A DNA stretch of 64,000 bases from Carboxylicivirga sp. M1479 (GTDB taxonomy: Bacteria > Bacteroidota > Bacteroidia > Bacteroidales > Marinilabiliaceae). Shown in pieces: positions 28,901 to 37,183 of the stretch; the first letter of the stretch is position 1; each line of letters begins with the position of its first letter. The stretch lies in assembly GCF_007097485.1 (NCBI RefSeq), contig NZ_VKDE01000003.1, positions 155,044-219,043 on the forward strand. The letters run 5' to 3'. Position numbers and translations under genes: made by a program. The notes beneath the pieces are model-generated. The model ran no database searches. It had not been told where the DNA came from and saw nothing but the letters and a program-made list of their open reading frames with translations.

Positions 28901-29333
28901 CAAGATGATGAAGACCTACAACTTATACCTTGATGATATGGAGGTGCCAGTTGTGAGTGGCTTAACAGAATTGGAACATAAGCTTTTGTACATTCCGAAA
29001 GGGCCCCACGAAATAGGTGTTTCAACCTCCTATCAAAAGGGAGAATCTGATATTGTGAAGTTGGAATTTGATATTGATAATAAAACAGGGGTAGATGATA
29101 TATGGGCTGGTCTTAAGGTATACCCTAATCCTTCTGAAGGTGTGATTACTGTTGAAAATGCTTATGGAGCCGAAATACAGGTGATTAGTATGGATGGAAA
29201 AATGATAATTAAGGAAGAAGCGGATTCAGACTTGTTTGTGCTTAACCTGTCAACCCTTCGTAATGGATCGTACATACTGACGGTGAAGAAGGATAATAGT
29301 GTTGCTATTGAGAAGCTTATCATTAATAAATAG
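25992..29333 (+). CDS. T9SS-exported multidomain adhesin-like protein
   Basis: 1113 residues from ATG 25992, preferred because the signal peptide (MQYLKNIISVLVLLFIFAGL, ending KGQ) begins there; the frame is open from 25890. Modules: a CARDB-like domain (VVIRNN-type; about 70-175), the shared beta-sandwich (YSVVQIIYPEAIF, ELYIPFVNSFMYEGGNIVL), a carboxypeptidase-regulatory domain (LTVNVKDNNGEAIDLAHVTL), two copies of a 150-residue unit joined to Fn3-like segments (KGYNIYRGLLSD; MKTYNLYLDDMEVPV) and a T9SS type A domain (LKVYPNPSEGVITVEN, LRNGSYILTV). Architecture mirrors the second half of the 1844-residue protein. No enzyme motif. Likely surface-exposed binding protein. Confidence 0.83.
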   Translation: MQYLKNIISVLVLLFIFAGLKGQEQALKTHELNGQRANYIFVEKDVTTGSKFAKLKSVNGNTAVQVNNPDVEAVKILTAPYTSVQEETMLDIVIRNNSGSDLNAFDYYIELYRKGNPDIPLQSYSGSPLLIGQTDTISLKYTFKYVEQVEVYAKVNIEGDVNTLNDATASVDISIQELGTFSDTAGDGVLVQGSLPMNLSKQYSVVQIIYPEAIFTSHGSISGVSFPKNFIADVADVACEVKVGYTANTQLDAGWIDEKELTAVFNGTVKSYAGEGELYIPFVNSFMYEGGNIVLSIKTNASNLSTQQNFVTTLGTSGQVSRYAASATEIDLGINAGTPGTFYPNTKFFLNTKYGSLTVNVKDNNGEAIDLAHVTLNGIVSYSAKTNHEGMVSFDGIVIGETYELRATKVNYDSYGNNSYLISTADISQDITLNKIEIPVAVMADVDIERGESSITWTSYSNALTEDPVYHNGTLESVYDAVPDSTHKWAGSLVSVNKPGTLIGAYILGFTTNIYLENPPVTLEMLDADFNVIAVSEPFRLPSHTEIFVDMPPVSYDSDFYLMVHWHRNTAPTFGLAQDEDGSFQNAYAGTMRDGFKALNTALCVSPLMLSENVSSAEQGDGIKGYNIYRGLLSDMDNVQNWEMLNSSTITMQSGLASYDAFGWPDETTEDGVYTYAVKTLYANGISEYTFSNPIRVGTDTEVTVLVNTDGANAEGAEVVLSNNDSLRIHQYLAYVQEDGYATFPTVIKGTYQMEVNTGGDFSAYNEEDIILNTPQTYLNATINQLLSAPVGFDITEKTNQGELGVRWDKKQVVLDNDTYETGLGLFPGWDMAIGNKYEIGYSGYISDLDLYGHNYNGTFEEVVVEILDKDLQLLGRSNGFKIPASRFVNVEFETPVPFDSVFYAMVTAYPSVNRITNLVGLDTNGPHKGEGLAHILLGGEIKELSEALDNPDRNGVFAIRPNIEKRGRTKMMKTYNLYLDDMEVPVVSGLTELEHKLLYIPKGPHEIGVSTSYQKGESDIVKLEFDIDNKTGVDDIWAGLKVYPNPSEGVITVENAYGAEIQVISMDGKMIIKEEADSDLFVLNLSTLRNGSYILTVKKDNSVAIEKLIINK

Positions 29334-29339
29334 CAGGGT

Positions 29340-29355
29340 AATGCCGATAGGCATT
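29340..29355 (+). terminator. Short intergenic hairpin
   Basis: AATGCC (29340-29345) and GGCATT (29350-29355) with a GATA loop; no T-run. Part of the series of hairpins separating the secreted-protein genes. Confidence 0.4.
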
Positions 29356-29396
29356 GGTAGAAAGGTGAAAAACGTAAATATTTCAATCCAAATAAT

Positions 29397-32300
29397 ATGA
29401 TACAATTTATTAAGCGCTATGTTAAACTGATTTTAATGGCAACTGTTATGTTGCTATTAGGTGATTCAGTGCTTGCGCAAAACCTTAAGGGTTATAAAAC
29501 AGGACAAGTAAGGATAAAGTTTGGACAGCATATGGATAATTCCCTTAAGGGGATGAGTATTCAAACATTAAAGTCGGGTACTGTGGCGACCGGACTTAAT
29601 GAAATAGATAATTTGGCCCATGAGTATAAGGTGGTGAAAATGAAGCGCATTTTCCCAAATGCCGGTAGATTTGAAGCGAAGCATCGACGCCATGGTTTAC
29701 ATTTATGGTACGAATTGGAATATGCCGAAGATATAGATATTGAGAATGTACTTAATGCCTATAATGAAACCAGTGAAGTACAGAATGCAGAACCTGTTTA
29801 TGAAGTAGAATTCTATAACGGACTTAATCGCAGAGAGCTGAAGTCTACCGATGCAACTGCACTTAATTTCCCAAATGATCCAAAGCTTAAAGATCAGTAT
29901 TTTGTTTACAATAACAATGAGCCTGCTATTAATGGTGGTGCAGATACCTATGCGCTTAACGCCTGGTCGTTGGAAACGGGTGATAGTGATGTTATTGTTG
30001 CTGTTATTGATGGGGGAGTTGATACAAGCCAGGTTGATTTAAAAGCAAATTTATGGATAAATAAGGGGGAAATACCGGGTAATAATATTGACGATGATAA
30101 CAATGGTTATGTAGACGATATTAATGGTTATAATTTTGTGACAGGCTCAGGGAAATTAACCCCGGATATGCAGAGGCATGGTACCCATGTTGCCGGTACA
30201 ATTGGTGCCGTCACTAATAATGAAACTGGCATTGCTGGTATTGCCGGTGGCAGTGGTCAGGGCGATGGTGCTAGAATAATGAGTTGTGCCATTTTTTCAG
30301 ACCGTTCTTCTACAGGTGCAACCGAAAAGGCAAATGTATTTATTTATGCTGCTGATAATGGAGCTGTTATCGCTCAAAACTCCTGGGGTTATACCTATCC
30401 TGGTGTTGCTGAACAGGTTGTGCTGGATGCGATTGATTATTTTATTGATAATGCTGGTTATGATGAGAATGACCGACCGGTAGGTCCGATGCAGGGCGGT
30501 ATTGTATTTTTTGCAGCCGGTAATAATGGTGACTATGATGATTATTATCCTGGCTGTTATCATAGGGTACGTGCCGTTGGTGCGAGTGATTCAGAAGATA
30601 AAATTACCAGGTTTTCAAACTATGGGCATTGGGTTGATATTATTGCACCAGGTTCCAGAATACTCAGTACTTTAGGAGAGACAACATATTCTTTTATGGA
30701 TGGTACATCCATGGCATGTCCGCAGGTTTCTGGAGCTGCTGCTTTAATCGTATCAAAATATAAAAATAAGATTACACCAAATGAAGTATGGACAAGGCTT
30801 AGAAATTCTGCAGATTCAATTGAGCACCTTAATGAAGACTATAAAGGCTTGATTGGAACGGGTCGTCTTAATACTTTTCACGCCTTAATGGAGTTGGAAA
30901 ATGATAATTTGATTCCTAACCAGGTGACTGATCTTAGTGCTTCAAATATTGGACCGGTAAGCATGGATCTTCAGTGGACAGCACCAGGACGAGGTGCAGG
31001 TAACGAAGGTTCTGTCAGTTATTACGAGCTTCGTTATTCGGAAGATCCGATCACTGCTGATAATTTTCATCAGGCACAAGAGTTTAAAATGAGACATGCT
31101 TTACCTGCTGGTGAGAGAGAAGAGATAAATTTAAATGGTTTGTATCCTGGTAAAAAATATTTTATTGCAATTGTAGCAAAGGATTATTACGGTAATCGAT
31201 CAGAAATTTCAAATGTCATATCCGTTGTTGCTCAGGAAGCGCCGGTTATGGTGTTAGCAAAAGGGGAAATACATTCAATAAATCGTCAGAATGGTAATAT
31301 ACATACCTTTGCATTGAATGTTTTAAATGAAGGACAAAGGGACTTAATAATCGATCCTTCTTATGAACTCACAACATATACAGGATTGGGCACTGGTAAT
31401 ATTTCATTTAACACGACTCAGTTAACTTTGGCTTCTGGTGCCAGTTTGGATATTCAGGTAGTATACAATATTAATGAAGATGTGCCGGATGGTAAGTATA
31501 CGGCTAACTTCGTTCTCAATACGAATGATCCTTTCCAAAGTGAGGCAAAAGTGCCTGTTGAAATATTTATCTATGGAGACTCAGCATCATTGATTGCTCC
31601 TCAAAGTGTTGATTTAGGAAAATTATATGCAGGTCATGAGACAACAAAGTCATTTAATATTTATAATGATTCTAATGTCGAAGGATTGTTGGTTGTTGAA
31701 TCTTTAGAACTTTCAAACACAGACTTATCAGTTAATAATCGTCTTCCAATATATATTATGCCTGGCGATTCTGCGCAAATAGATCTTAGCTGTCTGTCAA
31801 ATGATGTTAAAGAACTAAGCAGTACAGTTGGGTTATATACTAACCAGGGAGTTGATGTCACAAACATAGCCATTTCTGCCAGTATTGTTAACCCTCCTGT
31901 TATAGATGTTGTCAATAACGATATGAGTGCTGTTGTACCACAAGATGAGAGCGAGGAATTTGTATTTACAGTAAGCAATTCAGGTGCTGATGAATTGCAT
32001 CTTGATTTTTCGGTAAGTCCTATCATCTACGATATCAATAATAACTTGGTAAATCCTTTATCTCTTCAGACGGAATTGTTTTCAGATTCATTTTTGAGTA
32101 CCGAGTTTTCTACAGGCTGGGAAACACAAAATGACGATGATAGTCAAGGGTGGATTTTAAGTGATGACGCCTCAAGTGATGGATTCATTATTCCTGAACA
32201 TGACGGTGTCTATGCCTCAGTTAATGACCATAATAGTGGCCAAACCAGTTATGGACGTAGGGATTATTTGATTACACCCGAAGTATCATTAGATAATTTA

Positions 32301-33272
32301 ACTGATGTGACGCTGGAATTTGACAGTTACTATACAGGTGCCAATAGTATGCTTGCGACTGTTGAAATATCATTAAACAATGGAGAAACATGGATGCCGA
32401 TTTATCAGCCTGAAGGAAATGAAGAGTGGGTAACAGAAACAATTAGCTTGAGGCAATTTGTCGGACAGAAAGTTAAGCTGGCCTTTCATGCTGATGATAG
32501 AGGTGTGCAATCGTCCGGTTGGGCCATTGATAATATTAAAATGACCGGAACGTTGGAATGGGCTGTTGTTGAACTTGTTTCAGGAAGTACACCGGTTATT
32601 CCAGGTGAATCAAGCGAATTTAAGTTGAGTATTTCACCATTTTTTCTTGAGCATGGCATCTATCAGACTACTTTGAATATCACCTCTAATGATCCTGCAA
32701 AATCAAAGCTTTCGGTGCCGATTATAATTGATGTATTAGGCACAGGTAATGCTTTGCTTTCCGAGCTTAAGCTGGATGGTGTATTGATTGATAAGTTCAA
32801 CCCAGAACAGTTTATCTATTACGTGGATATTAATGGTAGTGTGTTTCCAGCCATTGATGTTTTGGCACAAAATCCCAATGCTGTTGTTGAACTGAGAGAA
32901 CCAACCAACCTTGCGAGTGGATTTGAGGCTTTAACGGCAGAGATAAAAGTTGTATCAGCCGATGGTAGTAATAGCAGAACCTACACTATATTCTTCAAAG
33001 GACACGTTGGTATTTCGGAAATGGATGTAAGGCGATTAATAAATATTTATCCGAACCCATTCAATGATCTGCTTTATGTGGATAGCCAAGGAGGGGAGAA
33101 TGTTGTGTTAACAATTTATGATGTAACTGGTAGATTGATTCTACAAGAACAAATCAATGGAAATGGTTTACATTCTATTAATACATCTGCTTTTGATAAT
33201 GGCATTTATCTGTTAAAGTTAAATATTGACGGGGAAAGCTATAATTATAGTAAAATGGTTAAAGTGAAATGA
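29397..33272 (+). CDS. T9SS-exported subtilisin-like S8 serine peptidase
   Basis: 1291 residues. Signal peptide 1-27 (ending SVLAQ). An I9-like propeptide region (about 30-135; GQVRIKFGQHMDNSL) precedes an S8 catalytic domain with the full triad: Asp205 (VAVIDGGVD), His261 (QRHGTHVAGTIG) and Ser438 (DGTSMACPQVSGAAALI). Then come an Fn3 domain (about 510-610; VSMDLQWTAPGRGAGNEG), choice-of-anchor Ig domains, a cleaved-adhesin/MAM-like domain (about 900-1050; FSTGWETQNDDDSQGW, SGWAIDNIKM), a cadherin-like sandwich and a type A sorting domain (LINIYPNPFNDLLYVDS, FDNGIYLLKL). It is the only clear enzyme in this FecIR-SusCD block and would cut proteins at the surface. That suggests the SusCD pair imports peptides (inference). 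Confidence 0.93.
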   Translation: MIQFIKRYVKLILMATVMLLLGDSVLAQNLKGYKTGQVRIKFGQHMDNSLKGMSIQTLKSGTVATGLNEIDNLAHEYKVVKMKRIFPNAGRFEAKHRRHGLHLWYELEYAEDIDIENVLNAYNETSEVQNAEPVYEVEFYNGLNRRELKSTDATALNFPNDPKLKDQYFVYNNNEPAINGGADTYALNAWSLETGDSDVIVAVIDGGVDTSQVDLKANLWINKGEIPGNNIDDDNNGYVDDINGYNFVTGSGKLTPDMQRHGTHVAGTIGAVTNNETGIAGIAGGSGQGDGARIMSCAIFSDRSSTGATEKANVFIYAADNGAVIAQNSWGYTYPGVAEQVVLDAIDYFIDNAGYDENDRPVGPMQGGIVFFAAGNNGDYDDYYPGCYHRVRAVGASDSEDKITRFSNYGHWVDIIAPGSRILSTLGETTYSFMDGTSMACPQVSGAAALIVSKYKNKITPNEVWTRLRNSADSIEHLNEDYKGLIGTGRLNTFHALMELENDNLIPNQVTDLSASNIGPVSMDLQWTAPGRGAGNEGSVSYYELRYSEDPITADNFHQAQEFKMRHALPAGEREEINLNGLYPGKKYFIAIVAKDYYGNRSEISNVISVVAQEAPVMVLAKGEIHSINRQNGNIHTFALNVLNEGQRDLIIDPSYELTTYTGLGTGNISFNTTQLTLASGASLDIQVVYNINEDVPDGKYTANFVLNTNDPFQSEAKVPVEIFIYGDSASLIAPQSVDLGKLYAGHETTKSFNIYNDSNVEGLLVVESLELSNTDLSVNNRLPIYIMPGDSAQIDLSCLSNDVKELSSTVGLYTNQGVDVTNIAISASIVNPPVIDVVNNDMSAVVPQDESEEFVFTVSNSGADELHLDFSVSPIIYDINNNLVNPLSLQTELFSDSFLSTEFSTGWETQNDDDSQGWILSDDASSDGFIIPEHDGVYASVNDHNSGQTSYGRRDYLITPEVSLDNLTDVTLEFDSYYTGANSMLATVEISLNNGETWMPIYQPEGNEEWVTETISLRQFVGQKVKLAFHADDRGVQSSGWAIDNIKMTGTLEWAVVELVSGSTPVIPGESSEFKLSISPFFLEHGIYQTTLNITSNDPAKSKLSVPIIIDVLGTGNALLSELKLDGVLIDKFNPEQFIYYVDINGSVFPAIDVLAQNPNAVVELREPTNLASGFEALTAEIKVVSADGSNSRTYTIFFKGHVGISEMDVRRLINIYPNPFNDLLYVDSQGGENVVLTIYDVTGRLILQEQINGNGLHSINTSAFDNGIYLLKLNIDGESYNYSKMVKVK

Positions 33273-33302
33273 TGTTATTAAGATAAAAGACCGATAGCCT
33301 GT

Positions 33303-33336
33303 AAACACTTTAGTATTTCTATATACTAAAGTGTTT
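33303..33336 (+). terminator. Intergenic hairpin (terminator-like)
   Basis: AAACACTTTAGTAT (33303-33316) is a 14-bp perfect match to ATACTAAAGTGTTT (33323-33336), loop 6 nt. The AAAC/GTTT ends make it usable on either strand. Confidence 0.6.
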
Positions 33337-33408
33337 GCTGTATTGTGACAATAGCATCGAAGTTTTATAATTGAGATTAAATAGTGAAGTTATTCTAATA
33401 GTATACTT

Positions 33409-36400
33409 ATGAAAGTTAGATTTAATGCCATGACATCATTGCTTGTATTTATTTTATCTTTTATGCACATCACTGTCCATGCTGCATTCAATGATAGTAT
33501 AGAAGTAAAAGGTAATGGTCCGAATATTATTATTAAAGCAGTTGATTTTAAAAAGAGTCAACCATTACGCACGCTTAAAACAGGTGTTGTACCAACCGAT
33601 GAAAAGGCAACACCTAACGGAGTTTTTAACCTGCAATTTAAACAAGGCACCTATCCTTTTGCTGAAACCGCTTTGCCTCAAAATGGTGATCCTGTGGTGC
33701 AGCGTCAAATGGGTCAACGAGGTGCCAGTAAATTAAAAGGCATCAATACAAATTTTGCTGGTCAGAAAACAAGCCGTAGCCCGTCTGATTGTATCGGTGC
33801 AGCCGGTCCCAATCACTATCTGCAGTCTGTTAATGCATCCTTTGCCATCTATAGTAAATTAGGTGAAGTGGTAGTGCCTTCAACAAGCCTTAGTGTTTTA
33901 TTTGAAGGTCTTGAGGGAGCCAGTTATGATGATGGGGATCCGATTGTGCTTTATGATGAACATGCCGATCGATGGTTTGTTGCTGAGTTTTCAATAAAAG
34001 GCAGTAATGATTTTATGTTGGTTGGTGTTTCTGCCACTAATGACCCGACTGCTGAATGGTACACCTGGTCGTTTGATGTGGCTGATGAGCCGGACTATAT
34101 GAAGTTTGGTGTGTGGCGCGATGGTTATTATATGGCCACCAACAATGAGGACGGGAATGATATTTATGTATTTGAACGTGATGCCATGTTAGCGGGTGAA
34201 GCCGATCCGCGAATGGTTGGATTTGTTAATGCCGAAAGACCTCGAAGTGGTTTTCATTGCCTGATGCCTCTTGACAATGATGGAATCTTAGCACCTGAAA
34301 GAGAACCGGGACAGTTTATTACCATTTGTGATGATGCCTGGGAAAATAAGACCGATGCCCTATGGATTTATGAGCTGAATATCGATTGGAGCGATACCAG
34401 AACGGCCTCTTTCCAAAAAGTACAGGAACTAAAGGTTCAACCTTTTGACAGTAACTTTGGTTCCACATGGTCTAATATTTCACAGAAAGATACCGATAAT
34501 AAGGTGGATGCTATTTCACACATATTGATGTACAGAGCTCAATATCGTAATTTTGGTGACCACCAGAGTGTGGTTTGTGCCCATACAGTTGATGTTAATG
34601 GTCAGGATCATGCTGGACTTCGGTGGTATGAACTGCGAAAAGCCTCCGGAGAGTGGGAGCTTAGGCAGCAAAGTACCTATGCTCCTGACGAGAATAATAG
34701 GTGGATTCCGAGTATAGCCATGGATAAAAACCATAATATTGCCTTAGGATATAATATTTCAGGTGATCAACTCCATCCGGGAATCAGATATTGCGGGCAA
34801 ACAGGTGAAGAAAATCTAAGAGCATCTGGTATACTGGATATAAGAGAAACTGTTGTGTGGGAAGGTCAAATGTCGCAGAAGACAGGTAATCGATGGGGTG
34901 ATTATGCTTCTATGAGTGTCGATCCGACGGATGAATCTACCTTTTGGTTTGCTGCCGAATATTATGAGAGCATGAAGGCGACGCGTATTTGTGCATTTAA
35001 TATTGATAATCTGTTTAATCCCATCGTTTTTGACGCCAATGGGATTTCAAAATCGGAAATCCACCTTTCCTGGAAACTAAACCAGCTTGGCGAAAATGTA
35101 CTATTAGCATGGTCAGCTACTGGTGAGTTTGGCGAGCCACAACACAGTACCACTTATCAGGTCGGTGATGAATTATTAGGTGGTGGAGAAGTGATAGCAA
35201 AGGGATTATTAACTGACTTTATTCTTGATGAATTGCCAGCCAATACCATCCAGTATTTCAAAATTTGGTCTTTGCACGAAGATGGTAGCTATTCACCTGG
35301 TGTCACTGATGTCGCAATGACCACATGTGCAAGCTACGATCTGGTCTTCACAGAAGATTTTAATGGAGAAGTATTCCCGTCGGAATGTTGGGCCATTATG
35401 TCAGGTAAAAACGGACTTGGTGAGCAACAAGGATGGAAGTTATACACGCCGGATGAGCAAACCAGTGAGGCCTTTGTTAGAAATGAAGAGGTAGAGAATG
35501 GTCAATCAGCCGAAGACTGGTTGATTACACCGCTTATCAACCTGGGTAATGGTTCGAAATTAACATTTAGTCAGAAACAGAGTAGTGCCAGCGATTTTAA
35601 TTCAAGCTATCATATTATGGTATCAACAAAATCACAAAGCAATCATGACGATTTTGTTGAAGTGGACTCATGGACTGAATTGGATTTTACAACGACTCAT
35701 AGCGTGAAAAATGTTGACTTAAGTCAATTCGATAATCAGCAGGTTTACCTTGCTTTTGTGAACAAAAATAACAAAGGTGATAACTGGTTTATTGATGATG
35801 TGGTCCTTAGCTCGATTTCTGATCCAAAACCTCTTGCTACTATGAACCTGATGCACGACTGTCCTTCAGCTTCCATTGAGTTGGTTTCTAATTTTGACGG
35901 CTTACAGACATTTACCTTAAAAAATGATCAGCATGAATTAATCGCTCAGGTAAATCGTGACGCTTATTCTTATGTGTTTGAGAATTTAACAGCTGGTAGG
36001 TATTATGGTCAGGTAGAAAGATTGGGCATAAAGTCTGACCAAACGGAAGAAGGTGAGCTGTTAAGTGTTGTTGTAAAAGATTCACTTTTATCAATATGCT
36101 ATGGTGAGGAAATTCAATTTGGCGGTCAAAAAATTAGCGAAGCGGGTCTTTATACTCATACAGTAGAGTCTGCGTCTGCTTGTGATTCGATTATTAATCT
36201 GGATTTGACGGTTGTAAAAGTGGATACTGAAGTTGATGATACGGAATCAGAGTTGATAGCTAAAGCAAGTAATGCAAGCTTTCAATGGGTTCTAGTTGAT
36301 GGAAGTGATTTTGTTAATCTTGAAGGACAAACAGAATCTGTATTTTATCCTTCGGAAGATGGTATTTATGCGGTTATGATTACACAGAATGGCTGTACAG

Positions 36401-36690
36401 AAATGTCAGAGTTTTTAAGTGTTGGAGATAATGCTATTGTTGAGTTGCGATCTGGTACCTTACAAGTATATCCAATTCCTGCCAATGACTATGTAAAGGT
36501 TGAGTTTGACAAGCTGCAAAAAGACCTTGAAATAAAGCTGTATTCAATCAATGGAGAATTGTTGTTTAGCCATAAAGCAAACAACCTATCTTCTTATAAA
36601 ATTGATGTAGCAGACCTGACATCTGGATTATATATGTTGACTGTAGTGGGAAATGATGAACAAGTAACTATCAAGGTTATTAAGAAATAG
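33409..36690 (+). CDS. T9SS-exported protein with propeller-like N-terminal region and cleaved-adhesin domain
   Basis: 1093 residues. Signal peptide 1-25 (ending TVHAAF). A long region (about 120-540; SPSDCIGAAGPNHYLQSVN, RWFVAEFSIKG, YYMATNNEDGNDIYVFERD, NRWGDYASMSVDP) has the repeated strand pattern of a beta-propeller. An Fn3-like segment (about 545-640), a choice-of-anchor J/cleaved adhesin domain (about 650-800; FTEDFNGEVFPSECW, EDWLITPLINLG, DNWFIDDVVL) and a type A sorting domain (LQVYPIPANDYVKVEF, LTSGLYMLTV) follow. No catalytic residues were recognised. Last gene of the 28-kb block; its stop codon touches the pseudogene fragment at 36692. Confidence 0.85.
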   Translation: MKVRFNAMTSLLVFILSFMHITVHAAFNDSIEVKGNGPNIIIKAVDFKKSQPLRTLKTGVVPTDEKATPNGVFNLQFKQGTYPFAETALPQNGDPVVQRQMGQRGASKLKGINTNFAGQKTSRSPSDCIGAAGPNHYLQSVNASFAIYSKLGEVVVPSTSLSVLFEGLEGASYDDGDPIVLYDEHADRWFVAEFSIKGSNDFMLVGVSATNDPTAEWYTWSFDVADEPDYMKFGVWRDGYYMATNNEDGNDIYVFERDAMLAGEADPRMVGFVNAERPRSGFHCLMPLDNDGILAPEREPGQFITICDDAWENKTDALWIYELNIDWSDTRTASFQKVQELKVQPFDSNFGSTWSNISQKDTDNKVDAISHILMYRAQYRNFGDHQSVVCAHTVDVNGQDHAGLRWYELRKASGEWELRQQSTYAPDENNRWIPSIAMDKNHNIALGYNISGDQLHPGIRYCGQTGEENLRASGILDIRETVVWEGQMSQKTGNRWGDYASMSVDPTDESTFWFAAEYYESMKATRICAFNIDNLFNPIVFDANGISKSEIHLSWKLNQLGENVLLAWSATGEFGEPQHSTTYQVGDELLGGGEVIAKGLLTDFILDELPANTIQYFKIWSLHEDGSYSPGVTDVAMTTCASYDLVFTEDFNGEVFPSECWAIMSGKNGLGEQQGWKLYTPDEQTSEAFVRNEEVENGQSAEDWLITPLINLGNGSKLTFSQKQSSASDFNSSYHIMVSTKSQSNHDDFVEVDSWTELDFTTTHSVKNVDLSQFDNQQVYLAFVNKNNKGDNWFIDDVVLSSISDPKPLATMNLMHDCPSASIELVSNFDGLQTFTLKNDQHELIAQVNRDAYSYVFENLTAGRYYGQVERLGIKSDQTEEGELLSVVVKDSLLSICYGEEIQFGGQKISEAGLYTHTVESASACDSIINLDLTVVKVDTEVDDTESELIAKASNASFQWVLVDGSDFVNLEGQTESVFYPSEDGIYAVMITQNGCTEMSEFLSVGDNAIVELRSGTLQVYPIPANDYVKVEFDKLQKDLEIKLYSINGELLFSHKANNLSSYKIDVADLTSGLYMLTVVGNDEQVTIKVIKK

Positions 36691-36691
36691 A

Positions 36692-36805
36692 AAAGCAAAC
36701 AGGTGTGAAAAAGGTGGTTGTGGAGGTAGAACGTTATGATTATATACTCCTTGTTAGTGTGAAAAAGAGTTTGGGGTTTTAATTAGAGCACCATATGTAA
36801 ATTTA
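36692..36805 (+). pseudogene. Degraded 3' end of a TIM-barrel (keto-glycoside lyase-like) gene copy
   Basis: Reading caa-aca-ggt from 36696 gives QTGVKKVVVEVERYDY, then LLVSVKKSLGF. The intact gene at 7635-8483 ends KAGMKEIIVEVERYSY, LVSVKKSLEF, LIEASYVN. Restoring one deleted T after 36780 continues the match (LIRAPYVN). Nothing upstream of the junction with the preceding stop codon matches, so only about 38 codons survive. The matching terminator follows at 36829. This is a fragment of a paralogue or of a partial duplication. Confidence 0.85.
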
Positions 36806-36828
36806 ATTTTAGTTTTTCAAGAGTGATG

Positions 36829-36863
36829 GGAGAGCTTGCCTTTTTGAGGTAAGCTCTTCTTTT
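36829..36863 (+). terminator. Copy of the keto-glycoside operon terminator
   Basis: AGAGCTTGCC (36831-36840) and GGTAAGCTCT (36848-36857), loop TTTTTGA, then CTTTTG. Stem and loop sequence is the same as 8509-8535; the flanking AGTTTTTC and GTGATGG are also shared. Confidence 0.85.
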
Positions 36864-37156
36864 GTTAATGTGCATGATGATTTCTATTGCAATGCTTTAT
36901 TAGTCTGGTTTTTAAATTGATATAGCTAGTGAATTTTATCTTGTCTTTTTATTAGACCTGATAAGAATAATGTATGAATAATCGTCTTCTGCGATGGTCA
37001 AGTAATGTCCTTTCAGGACAATATTGTTAATTGAGATACTGTAATTAAAGTTGGAATAAGAAGGCCGCAAGTATAAGCTTATAGAGCTTATTTGCTTTTT
37101 AAAGTAAAATTCCTGATTCATCAAATTAGCATCTAAGCAATTCAACTTTTAAAAAC
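36864..37156. other. Intergenic, nothing recognised beyond the gltX leader
   Basis: AT-rich spacer. A minus-strand frame of 70 codons (36936-37145) is open but has no start context, signal or family resemblance. No hairpin with a T-run and no shared repeat were seen. Confidence 0.5.
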
Positions 37157-37164
37157 TATCTTTG
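37157..37164 (+). promoter_or_regulatory. -7 promoter element of gltX
   Basis: TATCTTTG is an exact match to the Bacteroidota TAnnTTTG element, 20 nt before the gltX ATG. No TTG is present at the ideal -33 distance. Confidence 0.5.
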
Positions 37165-37183
37165 CAAAAAAAAATAACTAGAT

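Noticed and set aside
36936..37145. 70-codon minus-strand frame upstream of gltX
   Set aside because: AT-rich sequence with no recognisable motif and no promoter; treated as intergenic.
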